Shown: positions 4,270 to 12,240 of the stretch, piece by piece
How the letters are laid out: each line of letters starts with the position of its first letter
Position numbering within the stretch: position 1 is the first letter of the stretch
Assembly (NCBI GenBank): GCA_900540635.1
Contig: UQGU01000059.1
Coordinates: forward strand, 1 to 13,291
Origin: an uncultured Eubacteriales bacterium
Lineage (GTDB): Bacteria; Bacillota; Clostridia; Oscillospirales; Oscillospiraceae
Direction: 5' to 3'
Length of the DNA: 13,291 bases
The notes under the pieces: model-generated
Database searches by the model: none
Seen by the model: the letters and a program-made list of their open reading frames with translations, nothing else
Told to the model about the DNA's origin: nothing
Program-made: the position numbers and the translations under genes

Positions 4270-5151
4270 ATGATCATTGGATTTGTAGGCTTCGGCGAAG
4301 CCGCCGCAGCCATTGCAGAGGGCCTGCATGAGGAAGGGGCAGAAAATCTGATCTGCTTCGACGCCATGCAGAATGACCCCCGTTTTACCGAAAAGCTGGA
4401 AGCCAAGCGCGCCAAGGCCCACGCCCGGCGGAAGCAGACTCCCGCAGACCTGTGCCGGGAGGCGGACATCGTTATCTCCGCCGTGCCCTCGGGCTTTGCC
4501 CTCAGCGCCGCCAAGGAGGCCGTCCCCGGCCTGACAAAGGGCACGATCTATGTGGACGTGTCCACCGCTACCCCCGCCGAGAAGAAGCGCATCAGCGCCC
4601 TGGTGGAGGAAAAGGGCGGCGCATTTGTGGACGGCGCCATGATGGGCACCCTCCTGAAGGACCGCCACCAGGTCCCCACCCTCTGCTGCGGCAGCGGGGC
4701 CAAAGACTACATTGCCAAAATGGAGCCCTACCACATGCGCCTGACCTATGTAGAGGGGGAGCCGGGCACCGCCACCAGCATCAAGTTCATCCGCTCCATC
4801 ACCGCCAAGGGTCTCAGCTGTCTGCTGTTTGAATCTCTCCAGGCCGCCCAGCGCTACGGCGTTCAGGATACCATCGTCGAGAGCTTCCTGGACAGCTTCG
4901 GCCCCGGCTTTGAGAAGATCATCAACGGCTATGTGTCCGGCGCCATCATCCACGCAGACCGCCGGGAGCACGAAATGCAAAACGTGGTGGACTTCCTGAA
5001 AGAGGATAACCTGCCCTGCACCATGGCCGAAGCCACCCGGGAAAAGCTGGCCTGGATTCGGGATTCCGGCATTAAGGACCGCTTCCCGAAGGGTGAAGTA
5101 GGCCGCACCTGGCAGGCCGTACTGGACGGCTGGGGCGTAAACGAAACCTGA
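4270..5151 (+). CDS. NAD(P)-binding beta-hydroxyacid dehydrogenase with DUF1932-type C-terminus (293 aa)
   Basis: The N-terminal half is a Rossmann domain with GFGEAA at 7-12 and D31 after the second strand (ICFDA), suggesting NAD. The strands VISAVP (68-73) and VDVST (95-99) and the loop DGAMMG (121-126) are as in 6-phosphogluconate/3-hydroxyisobutyrate dehydrogenases. The helical C-terminal half (from about 190) resembles the DUF1932 type. The interdomain segment 166-181 carries K172 and K180; K172 probably corresponds to the catalytic lysine of the superfamily. It starts 4 bases after the previous stop, with AGGAG (4258-4262) inside the end of that gene, so translation is likely coupled. 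It probably oxidises a 3-hydroxy acid; the exact substrate is not deducible. Confidence 0.87.
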   Translation: MIIGFVGFGEAAAAIAEGLHEEGAENLICFDAMQNDPRFTEKLEAKRAKAHARRKQTPADLCREADIVISAVPSGFALSAAKEAVPGLTKGTIYVDVSTATPAEKKRISALVEEKGGAFVDGAMMGTLLKDRHQVPTLCCGSGAKDYIAKMEPYHMRLTYVEGEPGTATSIKFIRSITAKGLSCLLFESLQAAQRYGVQDTIVESFLDSFGPGFEKIINGYVSGAIIHADRREHEMQNVVDFLKEDNLPCTMAEATREKLAWIRDSGIKDRFPKGEVGRTWQAVLDGWGVNET

Positions 5152-5195
5152 TTTTAAAAAAACAATTCAATATTCAAGAATATGGAGGAACCTAT

Positions 5196-6461
5196 ATGAT
5201 CTCACCCGCTGTGATAACGCTGATCGTACTGGTTGCGGCAGCCGTTCTGTTTATTTCCGAGAAAATTCCCGTTCCCCTTACCGCAATGCTCTGCCTGGCC
5301 GTTCTGGTCCTCACCGGAATCGTGACCCCCGCAGATGCCATTGCCGGCTTCTCCAACTCCACCGTCATTCTGCTGATCTCCATGATTCTGGTCGGCGGCG
5401 CTCTGTTTGAGACCGGTGTCACCGAAAAGGTGGCAAAGGCCGCTCTGAAGGTCGCAAAGACCGAGAAGCAGATGATCATGGTAGTCTTCTGGCTGGGCGT
5501 TGCCCTGTCTGCCCTGCTGAACAACACCGGCGTTATGGCCATGATGATCCCCCTGCTGCTGGGCCTGCAGGCCTCCGTGGGCTACAGCGCCTCCAAGCTG
5601 ATGATGGCGGGCTTCCTGGGCGTTATGTGCGGCGGCCGTCTGACCCTGGTGGGCGACGCAACCGTCAACTCCATTGCCCAGAATGCCATCGTAGAGCTGG
5701 GCGGCACCTTCGGCGCCTTTGATATCGGCCGCATCGGCCTGCCCATCACCATTCTGACCTTCCTGTGGCTGCTGTTCTACGGCTGGAAGAAGCTGCCGGA
5801 CTGCAAGACTACCGAGGACAGCAGCATCTTCAACTCCGAGGAGAAGAAGTCCGCCCCCCTGTGGCAGCAGATCGCATCCGTGGTGGTCATCGCCCTGGTT
5901 TTCGTGGGTATGTGTGTCACCGGCAAGATCGGCATTCCCCTGTACATGATCGCCATGCTGGGTGCCATCGCCGTCTGCGCCATGCGCATCCTCAAGGGCA
6001 AGGCTGTCTACAACCTGATCGACATGAAGACCGTCTTCCTGTACGTCGGCATGCTGCCTCTGGGTGCCGCCCTGAAGACCACCGGCGCAGCACAGATGAT
6101 CGCTGACGTGGTGGCCCAGATCTGCGGCGGCACCGGCAATGTCTATCTGATCACCGCCGTGGTGTTCCTGGTCTCCTGCTTCATGACCCAGTTCACCTCC
6201 AACGTCGTTACCATCAATCTGCTGGTGCCCATCGTTGTGGCCATCGGTGAGACCCTGGGCGTCAGCCCCGCCGCACTGATCGTCACCGCCACCATCGCAG
6301 CAACCTGCGGCTATGTCAGCCCCGTGGCCTGCCCCCCTGCCACCATCATCTACGGCAACGGCGGCTTCAAGTTCAAGGACTACGGCAAGTGCAACTGGTC
6401 CCTGCTGCTGCTGACCTTCGTGCTGTGCGTTGTGCTGCTGCCCATGCTGTGGCCTCTGTAA
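5196..6461 (+). CDS. SLC13/DASS-family anion transporter (421 aa)
   Basis: A polytopic membrane protein of about 10-12 helices in two homologous halves, separated by a charged cytoplasmic loop at about 200-222. Each half carries the family's sodium- and carboxylate-binding hairpin: SALLNNTGVMAMMIP (105-119) and TQFTSNVVTINLLVP (331-345), the equivalents of the SNT motifs. GGRLTLVGDATVNS (146-159) follows the first. SLC13/DASS proteins import di- and tricarboxylates or sulfate, usually with sodium. The gene is 44 bases after the dehydrogenase, with GGAGGAA (5184-5190). Being in the middle of a hydroxyacid-degrading operon, it is probably the uptake system for the pathway's anionic substrate. 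Confidence 0.9.
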   Translation: MISPAVITLIVLVAAAVLFISEKIPVPLTAMLCLAVLVLTGIVTPADAIAGFSNSTVILLISMILVGGALFETGVTEKVAKAALKVAKTEKQMIMVVFWLGVALSALLNNTGVMAMMIPLLLGLQASVGYSASKLMMAGFLGVMCGGRLTLVGDATVNSIAQNAIVELGGTFGAFDIGRIGLPITILTFLWLLFYGWKKLPDCKTTEDSSIFNSEEKKSAPLWQQIASVVVIALVFVGMCVTGKIGIPLYMIAMLGAIAVCAMRILKGKAVYNLIDMKTVFLYVGMLPLGAALKTTGAAQMIADVVAQICGGTGNVYLITAVVFLVSCFMTQFTSNVVTINLLVPIVVAIGETLGVSPAALIVTATIAATCGYVSPVACPPATIIYGNGGFKFKDYGKCNWSLLLLTFVLCVVLLPMLWPL

Positions 6462-6485
6462 TTTACCCCTGGAGGAGCAAGCTTT

Positions 6486-7625
6486 ATGGACATTTTGATT
6501 CGCGGCGGTCATGTGATCGACCCGGCTAACGGCATCGACCGGGTCTGTGACATTGCCATTCGGAACGGAGCCATTCTGGCCGTTGGCAGCATCCCGGCCC
6601 TGGAAAACCCGGAAATTCTGGATGCCTCCGGCCACTATGTGGTCCCCGGTCTGGTGGATATGCACACCCATATCTTTCAGGGCGGAAGCCAGTTCGGCTT
6701 CAATGCCGATCTGCTGCTCCCCTATGGCGTCACCGCCTGTGTGGATGCCGGAACCGCCGGAAGCGCCAATTACGAAGCGCTGCACCGCATTCTGGCCCAG
6801 AATCAGGTCCGCACTTATACCTTCCTGAACATCTCCCCCATGGGCCAGATGGGCAGCGGGCTGAATGAGAACCTCGACCCCGCTCTGACGGACGAGGCCG
6901 GAATACAGCGCCTGATCGAAAGCTATCCCGGGGAAATCCGCGGCCTCAAGGTCCGTATCAGCAGGTCCATTGTGGGCAGCTACGGCAGCGCGCCTTTGAA
7001 GCGTGCCCTGGAGCTGGGCGCTCGTTTCAGACTCCCCGTATGCGTCCACTGCACAGACCCCTGCATTCCCATGGCCGAGTTTGCCGCCATGCTGCGCCCC
7101 GGCGACATTCTGTGCCATCTGTACCACGGAAAGGGCTCCACGATCCTGGATGATACCGGAAAGGTCCTTCCCGAGGTTTTGAACGCCGCGGCAAGGGGTG
7201 TGGTCATGGACTGTGCCAACGGGCGAACCAATTTCTCCTTCGATGTGGCCCAAAAAGCCATTGCCCAGGGCTTCCTGCCCACGGTCATCAGCACGGATCT
7301 CACCGCCGCCACCGTTTCCAAGGGGCGGATGGTCCGCAATCTTCCGTTCCTTCTGTCCAAGTACCTGAATCTGGGCTTGTCCATGCCGGAGGTTATCTCC
7401 TGCGCCACAATTGCGCCCGCAAAGGCCCTGTCCCTGTCTGACGGCACGGGCACCCTGAGCGTCGGCGCACAGGCAGATGTGGCGATCCTGAAGCTTTCCG
7501 AGCAGCGCTGCGAGTTCCTGGATTCCCAGGGAAAGAGCCTGACAGGCAACCGGATGCTCACCAACCAGATGACCGTTTCCCGGGGCAGCATCCTCTTCGA
7601 TGCCAACACCCTGCCCCACCTGTAA
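6486..7625 (+). CDS. COG3964-type amidohydrolase (379 aa)
   Basis: A metal-dependent hydrolase of the amidohydrolase superfamily. It opens with the small beta-sandwich (RGGHVIDPANGIDRV). The TIM barrel then carries all expected binuclear-site ligands: H60 and H62 (DMHTH), K155 (GLKV, carboxylated in the family), H188 (VHCTDP), H211 (CHLYHGK) and the catalytic D271 (ISTDLTA). The overall pattern (DAGTAG, PGDILCHLYHGK, ISTDL, LSVGAQADVAIL) is that of COG3964. This group is often mislabelled dihydroorotase; some members are reported to cleave acylated (R)-2-hydroxy acids (recalled literature). GGAGGAG (6471-6477) supports ATG 6486. It is the last gene of the operon. Next to a D-2-hydroxyacid dehydrogenase, release of a free (R)-hydroxy acid is an attractive role but is inferred. 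Confidence 0.9.
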   Translation: MDILIRGGHVIDPANGIDRVCDIAIRNGAILAVGSIPALENPEILDASGHYVVPGLVDMHTHIFQGGSQFGFNADLLLPYGVTACVDAGTAGSANYEALHRILAQNQVRTYTFLNISPMGQMGSGLNENLDPALTDEAGIQRLIESYPGEIRGLKVRISRSIVGSYGSAPLKRALELGARFRLPVCVHCTDPCIPMAEFAAMLRPGDILCHLYHGKGSTILDDTGKVLPEVLNAAARGVVMDCANGRTNFSFDVAQKAIAQGFLPTVISTDLTAATVSKGRMVRNLPFLLSKYLNLGLSMPEVISCATIAPAKALSLSDGTGTLSVGAQADVAILKLSEQRCEFLDSQGKSLTGNRMLTNQMTVSRGSILFDANTLPHL

Positions 7626-7655
7626 AACCGCTTCCATCCATTTCCTCATACTGCA

Positions 7656-7696
7656 CAAAGCACCCCTCCGGCCCACAAAACCGAAGGGGTGCTTTG
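7656..7696. terminator. Hairpin between convergent genes
   Basis: CAAAGCACCCCT (7656-7667) is perfectly complementary to AGGGGTGCTTTG (7685-7696), lying between the stops of the converging amidohydrolase and FMN-enzyme genes. No long T-run follows on either side, so terminator strength is uncertain. Its position suits a bidirectional terminator. Confidence 0.6.
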
Positions 7697-7709
7697 GTAT
7701 GATCTTACC

Positions 7710-8723
7710 TTATCCTCTCACGCACTCCGCCGTGATCTCTGTCAGGGAATGGACGCCGCACATCTGCATGGTGTCGGCCAGCTCTCCCTGGAGCTTTTTC
7801 GTCAGGGCCACAGCGCCCTCGGCGCCGCCGCCGTAGACGGCGCAGACATAGGGCCGGGCAATGACCACTGCCTTAGCCCCCAGGGCCAGCGCCCGGAACA
7901 CATCCGTGCCCGTGCGGATGCCGCCGTCCACCAGCACGGGGACGCGGCCCTCCACCGCCGCCACGATCTCCGGCAGCACCTCTGCCGTGGCCGCGCAGCC
8001 GTCCAGCACCCGGCCGCCGTGGTTGGACACCAGGATGGCGTCCGCCCCGGCCTCCAGGGACTTGAGGGCGCCCTTGACGGTCATAACGCCCTTGACGATG
8101 AAGGGCAATCCCGCAGCCTCCCTGATCTGGCGCAGCTGCTCTACGGTCTTGCTGCCTGCCGGAGGGTTCATGCCCTTCAGGAAGGGCAGGCCCGCCGCGT
8201 CCACGTCCATGGCCACGGCAAAGGCCCCGCTCTCCCGCACCAGAGCCAGCTTCTCCCGGATGAGCTCCATATTCCAGGGCTTGACGGTGGGCACGCCCAC
8301 GCCGCCCACGTCCCGGATGGCCTTGGTGGCCTGGACCATGACGTTGGCATCCAGGCCGTCGCCGGTGAAGGCCGCAATGCCCGCCTGGGCGCAGCCGCTG
8401 ACCAGGGCGGCATTGTAGGTCTCGTCATTGTATTTATCGCTGTAGTGCATGGTAACAGCCCCCACAGGGCCTGCAAAAATGGGGGCGGCAAAGGTTCTGC
8501 CGAAGAGGGTGAAGGCGGTATCCGCCTCGCCATAGGGGCAGAGGGTATCCATATTCACCCGCAGCCGCTGCCAGGCATCGTAGTTCCGGATCGCCGTATC
8601 CCCCACGCCCTTAGCCCCGGGGCCGGGGATCGTATTCCGGCAAGCCTGCCCATTGCAGACGGGGCAGGCCTTACACTTCCCCATGCTGCCCTTTGCCTGC
8701 GCCATTACTTCCTGATAAGTCAT
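7710..8723 (-). CDS. FMN-dependent alpha-hydroxyacid oxidase/dehydrogenase with N-terminal Cys cluster (337 aa)
   Basis: A TIM-barrel flavoprotein of the lactate oxidase/glycolate oxidase/lactate dehydrogenase (LldD) family. FMN and active-site elements are present: K211 (FIVKGVMT), the signature SNHGGRVLDG with H235 and R238, and the phosphate-binding VDGGIRTG (265-272) plus VVIARP. Before the barrel lies C17-x2-C20-x2-C23-x4-C28 (CKACPVCNGQAC), absent from classical lactate oxidases and suggestive of a metal or Fe-S site. The start at 8723 keeps this conserved-looking N-terminus; AAGGA lies a rather long 13 bases upstream. It converges on the catabolic operon but has its own promoter and terminator. 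It oxidises a 2-hydroxy acid to a 2-oxo acid; in an anaerobe the electron acceptor is unlikely to be oxygen. Whether it shares a substrate with the operon is open. Confidence 0.9.
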   Translation of the reverse strand: MTYQEVMAQAKGSMGKCKACPVCNGQACRNTIPGPGAKGVGDTAIRNYDAWQRLRVNMDTLCPYGEADTAFTLFGRTFAAPIFAGPVGAVTMHYSDKYNDETYNAALVSGCAQAGIAAFTGDGLDANVMVQATKAIRDVGGVGVPTVKPWNMELIREKLALVRESGAFAVAMDVDAAGLPFLKGMNPPAGSKTVEQLRQIREAAGLPFIVKGVMTVKGALKSLEAGADAILVSNHGGRVLDGCAATAEVLPEIVAAVEGRVPVLVDGGIRTGTDVFRALALGAKAVVIARPYVCAVYGGGAEGAVALTKKLQGELADTMQMCGVHSLTEITAECVRG

Positions 8724-8760
8724 GATGTATGCACCATCCTTATGTATTTTTGTCGTAGGC

Positions 8761-8783
8761 ATTATAGCACAGAATGGGAAGAA
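8761..8783 (-). promoter_or_regulatory. Extended -10 promoter of the FMN-enzyme gene
   Basis: On the minus strand TGCTATAAT gives a perfect -10 (8766-8761) with the TG of an extended -10 element. The -35 region near 8784-8789 (TGTACT) is weak, as usual for extended -10 promoters. Predicted transcription start is near 8754, about 30 bases before the ATG. Confidence 0.7.
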
Positions 8784-8790
8784 AGTACAG

Positions 8791-8827
8791 AAAAAATCAC
8801 CGGGAATGCCCGCTGCGGCCTTCCCGG
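8791..8827 (-). terminator. Terminator of the pst-phoU operon
   Basis: On the minus strand CCGGGAA (8827-8821) pairs with TTCCCGG (8806-8800), with a GC-rich inner stem, followed by TGATTTTTT. It begins 6 bases after the phoU stop codon and ends the phosphate operon just before the FMN-enzyme promoter. Confidence 0.85.
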
Positions 8828-8833
8828 CGAATT

Positions 8834-9481
8834 TTATTCTCCCTCGCCCTTGTTGTCCAGGGCGAAAATGACCCACTCGGCCAGATTGGTGGCATGGTCG
8901 CCGATGCGCTCCAGGTATTTGTTCACCATCAGCAGATCGGCGGCGTACTCGCCGTACTCCGGGTTCTCCCGGATGACCTGGATCAGGTCCGCCTTGACCT
9001 TCAAAAACAGGTCGTCTACCACATCGTCGTGGTCGATGACCGCCCGGGCCTTGGCCATATCCTTGGTGACGTAGGAGTCCACCGCGTCCACCAGCATGAC
9101 AATGGTCTCCGCCGCCATGCGCTTGATGTTGTCCCCCCGGAGCTTGTAGGGGGTGCCCGCCATGGCCACGGTGAGCTCGGAGATATCCGCCGCATGGTCG
9201 CCGATGCGCTCCATATCCGTGACCATCTTCATGGCCGCGGTAATGGTCCGCAGGTCCCGGGCCACGGGCTGCTGCTGAATGAGCAACTGGAAGCAGATGT
9301 TCTCGATCTTCTTCTGCTCCTGGTCGATGTATTCGTCCTCGGCCATGATCCGCTTGGCGGTTTCCACATCCTGGTTCAGAAAGGCGTGGGTGGCATTCTG
9401 AATAGCAGACTCGATCATGGAGCCCATGTGGGTCATTTCCTCCCCCAGCAGCCGCAGCTGGGCATCGAACCTGATTCGCAT
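8834..9481 (-). CDS. phoU: Phosphate signalling protein PhoU (215 aa)
   Basis: A cytoplasmic all-helical protein of normal PhoU length, built of two three-helix repeats. Each repeat has its metal-binding signature: MERIGDHAADI (90-100) and LERIGDHATNL (190-200), exactly 100 residues apart. PhoU links the state of the PstSCAB transporter to the PhoR/PhoP two-component system and limits uptake when phosphate is plentiful. Its ATG shares one base with the TAA of pstB (TAATG), so the two are translationally coupled. PhoR/PhoP are not in the window. Confidence 0.97.
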   Translation of the reverse strand: MRIRFDAQLRLLGEEMTHMGSMIESAIQNATHAFLNQDVETAKRIMAEDEYIDQEQKKIENICFQLLIQQQPVARDLRTITAAMKMVTDMERIGDHAADISELTVAMAGTPYKLRGDNIKRMAAETIVMLVDAVDSYVTKDMAKARAVIDHDDVVDDLFLKVKADLIQVIRENPEYGEYAADLLMVNKYLERIGDHATNLAEWVIFALDNKGEGE

Positions 9482-10236
9482 TAACCGAACCTCCCCGTAA
9501 TGTAGTCCTCGGTCTTCTTCTCTCTCGGGTAGGAGAAGACCTGGCGTGTCTTCCCGAATTCAATGAGCTCGCCCAGCAGGAAGAAGGCGGTGTAATCGGA
9601 AACACGGGTGGCCTGCTGCATATTGTGGGTGACCACCACCACGGTGTACTTCTGCTTCAGGCTCTCCATCAGGTCCTCGATCTTGGCGGTGGAGATGGGG
9701 TCAAGGGCGGAGGTGGGCTCGTCCATCAGCAGCACCTCCGGCTCCACAGCCAAAGCCCTGGCAATGCACAGCCGCTGCTGCTGGCCGCCGGAGAGGCCCA
9801 GGGCGGACTTTTTCAGCCGGTCCTTCACCTCGTCGAAAATGGCAGCCCCCCGGAGGCTCTCCTCCACGGTCTCGTCCAGTCTTGCCTTATTGCGAATGCC
9901 GTGAACTCTGGGGCCATAGGCCACATTGTCATAGATGCTCATGGGGAAGGGGTTGGGCTGCTGAAACACCATGCCCACCCGGCGGCGCAGCACCGTGGTA
10001 TCCACATTGGGTGCATAGATATTCTCCCCATCCAGCTCCACGGAGCCGGTGATTTTCACCCCGTCCACCAGATCGTTCATCCGGTTCAGGGTCTTCAAAA
10101 ACGTGGATTTGCCGCAGCCGGAGGGGCCGATAAAGGCCGTCACGGTATTGGGCAGAATGTCCATATCAATGCCCTTGAGGGCCTGATTCTGCCCATAAAA
10201 CAGCTCCAAATCCCGCACTCGGATTTTTGATTCCAT
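9481..10236 (-). CDS. pstB: Phosphate ABC transporter ATP-binding protein PstB (251 aa)
   Basis: The ATPase of the Pst complex, full length, with all nucleotide-binding motifs: Walker A GPSGCGKST (37-45), Q-loop FQQPNPFPM (91-99), signature LSGGQQQR (148-155), Walker B VLLMDEPTSALD (168-179) and H-loop H204. The PNPFPMSIYDNVAYG stretch and the length are typical of PstB rather than other ABC ATPases. A ribosome site (AGGAGAG) precedes the ATG at 10236. It is separated from pstA by 208 bases holding a palindromic repeat element, while all other junctions in this operon are a few bases or overlapping. Confidence 0.97.
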   Translation of the reverse strand: MESKIRVRDLELFYGQNQALKGIDMDILPNTVTAFIGPSGCGKSTFLKTLNRMNDLVDGVKITGSVELDGENIYAPNVDTTVLRRRVGMVFQQPNPFPMSIYDNVAYGPRVHGIRNKARLDETVEESLRGAAIFDEVKDRLKKSALGLSGGQQQRLCIARALAVEPEVLLMDEPTSALDPISTAKIEDLMESLKQKYTVVVVTHNMQQATRVSDYTAFFLLGELIEFGKTRQVFSYPREKKTEDYITGRFG

Positions 10237-10292
10237 ATATTCTCTCCTGTTCGGTCAATTTGATTGCAAAAGTAGCCAAAAGGACGGGTGGA

Positions 10293-10415
10293 AGTTGACA
10301 GTTGACAATTGACAGTTGACAGTTATGGTGTCCCTGCGGGACAATTTTAAATAATTTTTAATCGTTTCCGCAGGAAACACATTCACTGTCAACTGTCAAC
10401 TGTACACTGTCAACT
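10293..10415. mobile_element. MITE-like palindromic repeat between pstA and pstB
   Basis: The element is 123 bases long with terminal inverted repeats of about 31 bases (10293-10323 and 10385-10415), matching at all but three or four positions. Each is made of iterated GTTGACA/TGTCAAC units. Inside lie the mini-hairpins TGTCCC-TGC-GGGACA (10329-10343) and GTTTCC-GCA-GGAAAC (10364-10378) with an AT-rich centre. It encodes no protein. The architecture is that of a non-autonomous mobile or dispersed palindromic repeat. No target-site duplication is clear. In the pst transcript it would form one long hairpin and could alter the pstA:pstB ratio by processing or partial termination. Confidence 0.72.
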
Positions 10416-10444
10416 CGATATCCCCCGCCTTTGGGTGAAAGGGA

Positions 10445-11320
10445 TCACTTCCGGTTCTGTACATCCAGCTTTTTCGCCAACGCCTTTGCACCCATGTTGA
10501 TGAGCAGCACCACCGCCAGCAGCACCACGGCAATGCCGAAGGCTGTGGAGAAGTCGCCCTCACTGGTGGCGCTGAGGTACAGCTGAATGGTCAGCGTACC
10601 GCCGGACTGGAAGATCTTGGCGAAGAATTTGCCCAGGGTCTTGGGCAGGGTCTTGGCAGCGCCTGCGGTGAAGAGCAGGGCGGCAGACTCGCCCACAATG
10701 CGGCCCACAGCCAGAATGGCGCCGGTGAGGATGCCGGGCATGGCCGAGGGGAGCAGAACGGTGCGGATGGTGTACCACTTCCCTGCCCCCAGGCCTACCG
10801 CGCCGTGGCGGTAGCTGTCCGGCACGGTTTTCAGGGCCTCCTGGGTGTTCCGGGTGATCAGCGGCAGGACCATCAGGGTCAGGGTCAGCGCGCCTGTCAG
10901 CAGGGAGTAGCCCAGATGCAACGTCTCGCCGAAGAACATGGAGCCGAAGAGGCCGAAGAGGATGGAGGGAATGCCGGACAGAGTCTCCGTGGCGAATTCA
11001 ATCAGGCTTACCAGCTTGCCGGGCTTGGCGTACTCATTTAAGTACACCGCCGCCCCAACGCCGATGGGCAGGGCCACCAGCATGGTCAGCACCACGATCA
11101 TCAGGGTGTTCAGAAGGTTGCCTGCAATGCCCACGGTGCCCTTGAGCTTGGAGGTGACCGTGGTCAAAAACTGCCAATTGACGCTGCCCACGCCCCGGAC
11201 CACCACATAAATCAGAATCAGGGCCAGCAAAGCCACGGACAGGAAGGCGCAGAAATAGACCAGGCCGTAGAGCAGCGTGTCCGCAGGCCGCTTCCGGCGG
11301 GCCGTCAGGGATTCACCCAT
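10445..11320 (-). CDS. pstA: Phosphate ABC transporter permease PstA (291 aa)
   Basis: The second inner-membrane permease of the Pst complex, about six helices. The N-terminal helix is at about 17-42. The ABC permease core follows, with the cytoplasmic coupling (EAA) loop at about 161-200 (EALKTVPDSY, then GLGAGKWYTIR...PGILTG) that contacts PstB. SGIPSILFGLFG (115-126) is typical of PstA. The ATG at 11320 lies inside the end of pstC, overlapping it by 8 bases, preceded by a G-rich ribosome site, so translation is coupled. Downstream the operon is interrupted by the repeat element. Confidence 0.95.
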   Translation of the reverse strand: MGESLTARRKRPADTLLYGLVYFCAFLSVALLALILIYVVVRGVGSVNWQFLTTVTSKLKGTVGIAGNLLNTLMIVVLTMLVALPIGVGAAVYLNEYAKPGKLVSLIEFATETLSGIPSILFGLFGSMFFGETLHLGYSLLTGALTLTLMVLPLITRNTQEALKTVPDSYRHGAVGLGAGKWYTIRTVLLPSAMPGILTGAILAVGRIVGESAALLFTAGAAKTLPKTLGKFFAKIFQSGGTLTIQLYLSATSEGDFSTAFGIAVVLLAVVLLINMGAKALAKKLDVQNRK

Positions 11321-12239
11321 TGTCTTTTCCCCCTTCCCGGCGCAGCCGCTGCAGCACCAGATTAACGATCATAATAAAGAGATACAGCACCAGGCCCACC
11401 GTGAACAGCACCTGCCGGTGGGTGCCCTCGGCGTAGCCCATTTCGCTGACCAGCTGGGTGGTCAGGAACCGGACGGAATTGAAGGGCAGGGGCAGATTCA
11501 CAGCGCCGCCTGCCACCATGTTAATGGCCATGGCCTCGCCCAGGGCTCTGCCGATGCCCAGCACCACGCCGGTCAGAATGCCGGACTTGGCCGCCGGGAC
11601 GGTGACACGCCGGATGGTCTGCATCTTGCTGGCCCCCAGGGCCAGAGAGGCCGCCCGCAGGGAGCCGGGCACCGCCCGGATGGCAGAGGCGCTGACGCTG
11701 ATGACCGTGGGCAGAATCATGATGGCCAGAACGATCACGGCAGCCAGCAGATCCGCGCCGCCGGTATACCGGTGGGTAGAAGAGCCCGCAAACAGGGCCT
11801 TTTCCAGCTTATAGAGCAGGGGATTTAAGAGCATCATGCCAAGCAGGCCGTAAATGACGGAGGGGATGGCCGCCAGCAGCTCCACGGCAGGCTGCACCGC
11901 CTTTGCCAGGGTCTTGCCGGAGACCTCGGTGAGGAACACCGCCGTCAGCAAGCCGATGGGCACACCCAGCAGCACACTGGCCGCCGTGCCCACAATGGAG
12001 GAGAGAATGATATAGGCAATGCCGAAGCTGGGCTCTGCCGCCGTGGGCTTCCAGACCGTGCCGAACAGCAGCTCTCCCACGCCCACGTCGTGCAGGGCGG
12101 GCAGACCCTTGGCGAAGAGGTACAACGTAATGGCGCACACCGCAAAAATCGCAACCACCGCACAAATCAAAAGAAGAGCCCGAGCCAGGTGCTCTGCGGT
12201 GAAAGCGCTCCGGCCCGGTTTGCCCTTGGGATTTGCCAT
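11313..12239 (-). CDS. pstC: Phosphate ABC transporter permease PstC (308 aa)
   Basis: The first permease of the Pst channel. The N-terminal helix at about 20-44 is followed by an external segment and the permease core. The EAA coupling loop lies at about 186-224 (AIRAVPGSLR, GASKMQTIRRVTVP, SGILTG), and AAIPSVIYGLLG (123-134) is characteristic of PstC. Its ATG is one base after the pstS stop (TAATATG) with no clear Shine-Dalgarno sequence, suggesting translation by re-initiation after pstS. Confidence 0.95.
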   Translation of the reverse strand: MANPKGKPGRSAFTAEHLARALLLICAVVAIFAVCAITLYLFAKGLPALHDVGVGELLFGTVWKPTAAEPSFGIAYIILSSIVGTAASVLLGVPIGLLTAVFLTEVSGKTLAKAVQPAVELLAAIPSVIYGLLGMMLLNPLLYKLEKALFAGSSTHRYTGGADLLAAVIVLAIMILPTVISVSASAIRAVPGSLRAASLALGASKMQTIRRVTVPAAKSGILTGVVLGIGRALGEAMAINMVAGGAVNLPLPFNSVRFLTTQLVSEMGYAEGTHRQVLFTVGLVLYLFIMIVNLVLQRLRREGGKDNG

Positions 12240-12240
12240 A

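Noticed and set aside
5202..7676. 824-codon minus-strand ORF rich in G, H, Q and A
   Set aside because: It is the antisense shadow of the transporter and amidohydrolase genes, produced by GC-biased third positions. Similar long shadows occur at 2136-4235 (minus), 7689-9074 (plus) and 12019-13176 (plus).
10293..10415. Repeated GTTGACA units as a small CRISPR array
   Set aside because: The units are 7-10 bases, contiguous and arranged as two inverted blocks. There are no spacers of regular length and no cas genes.
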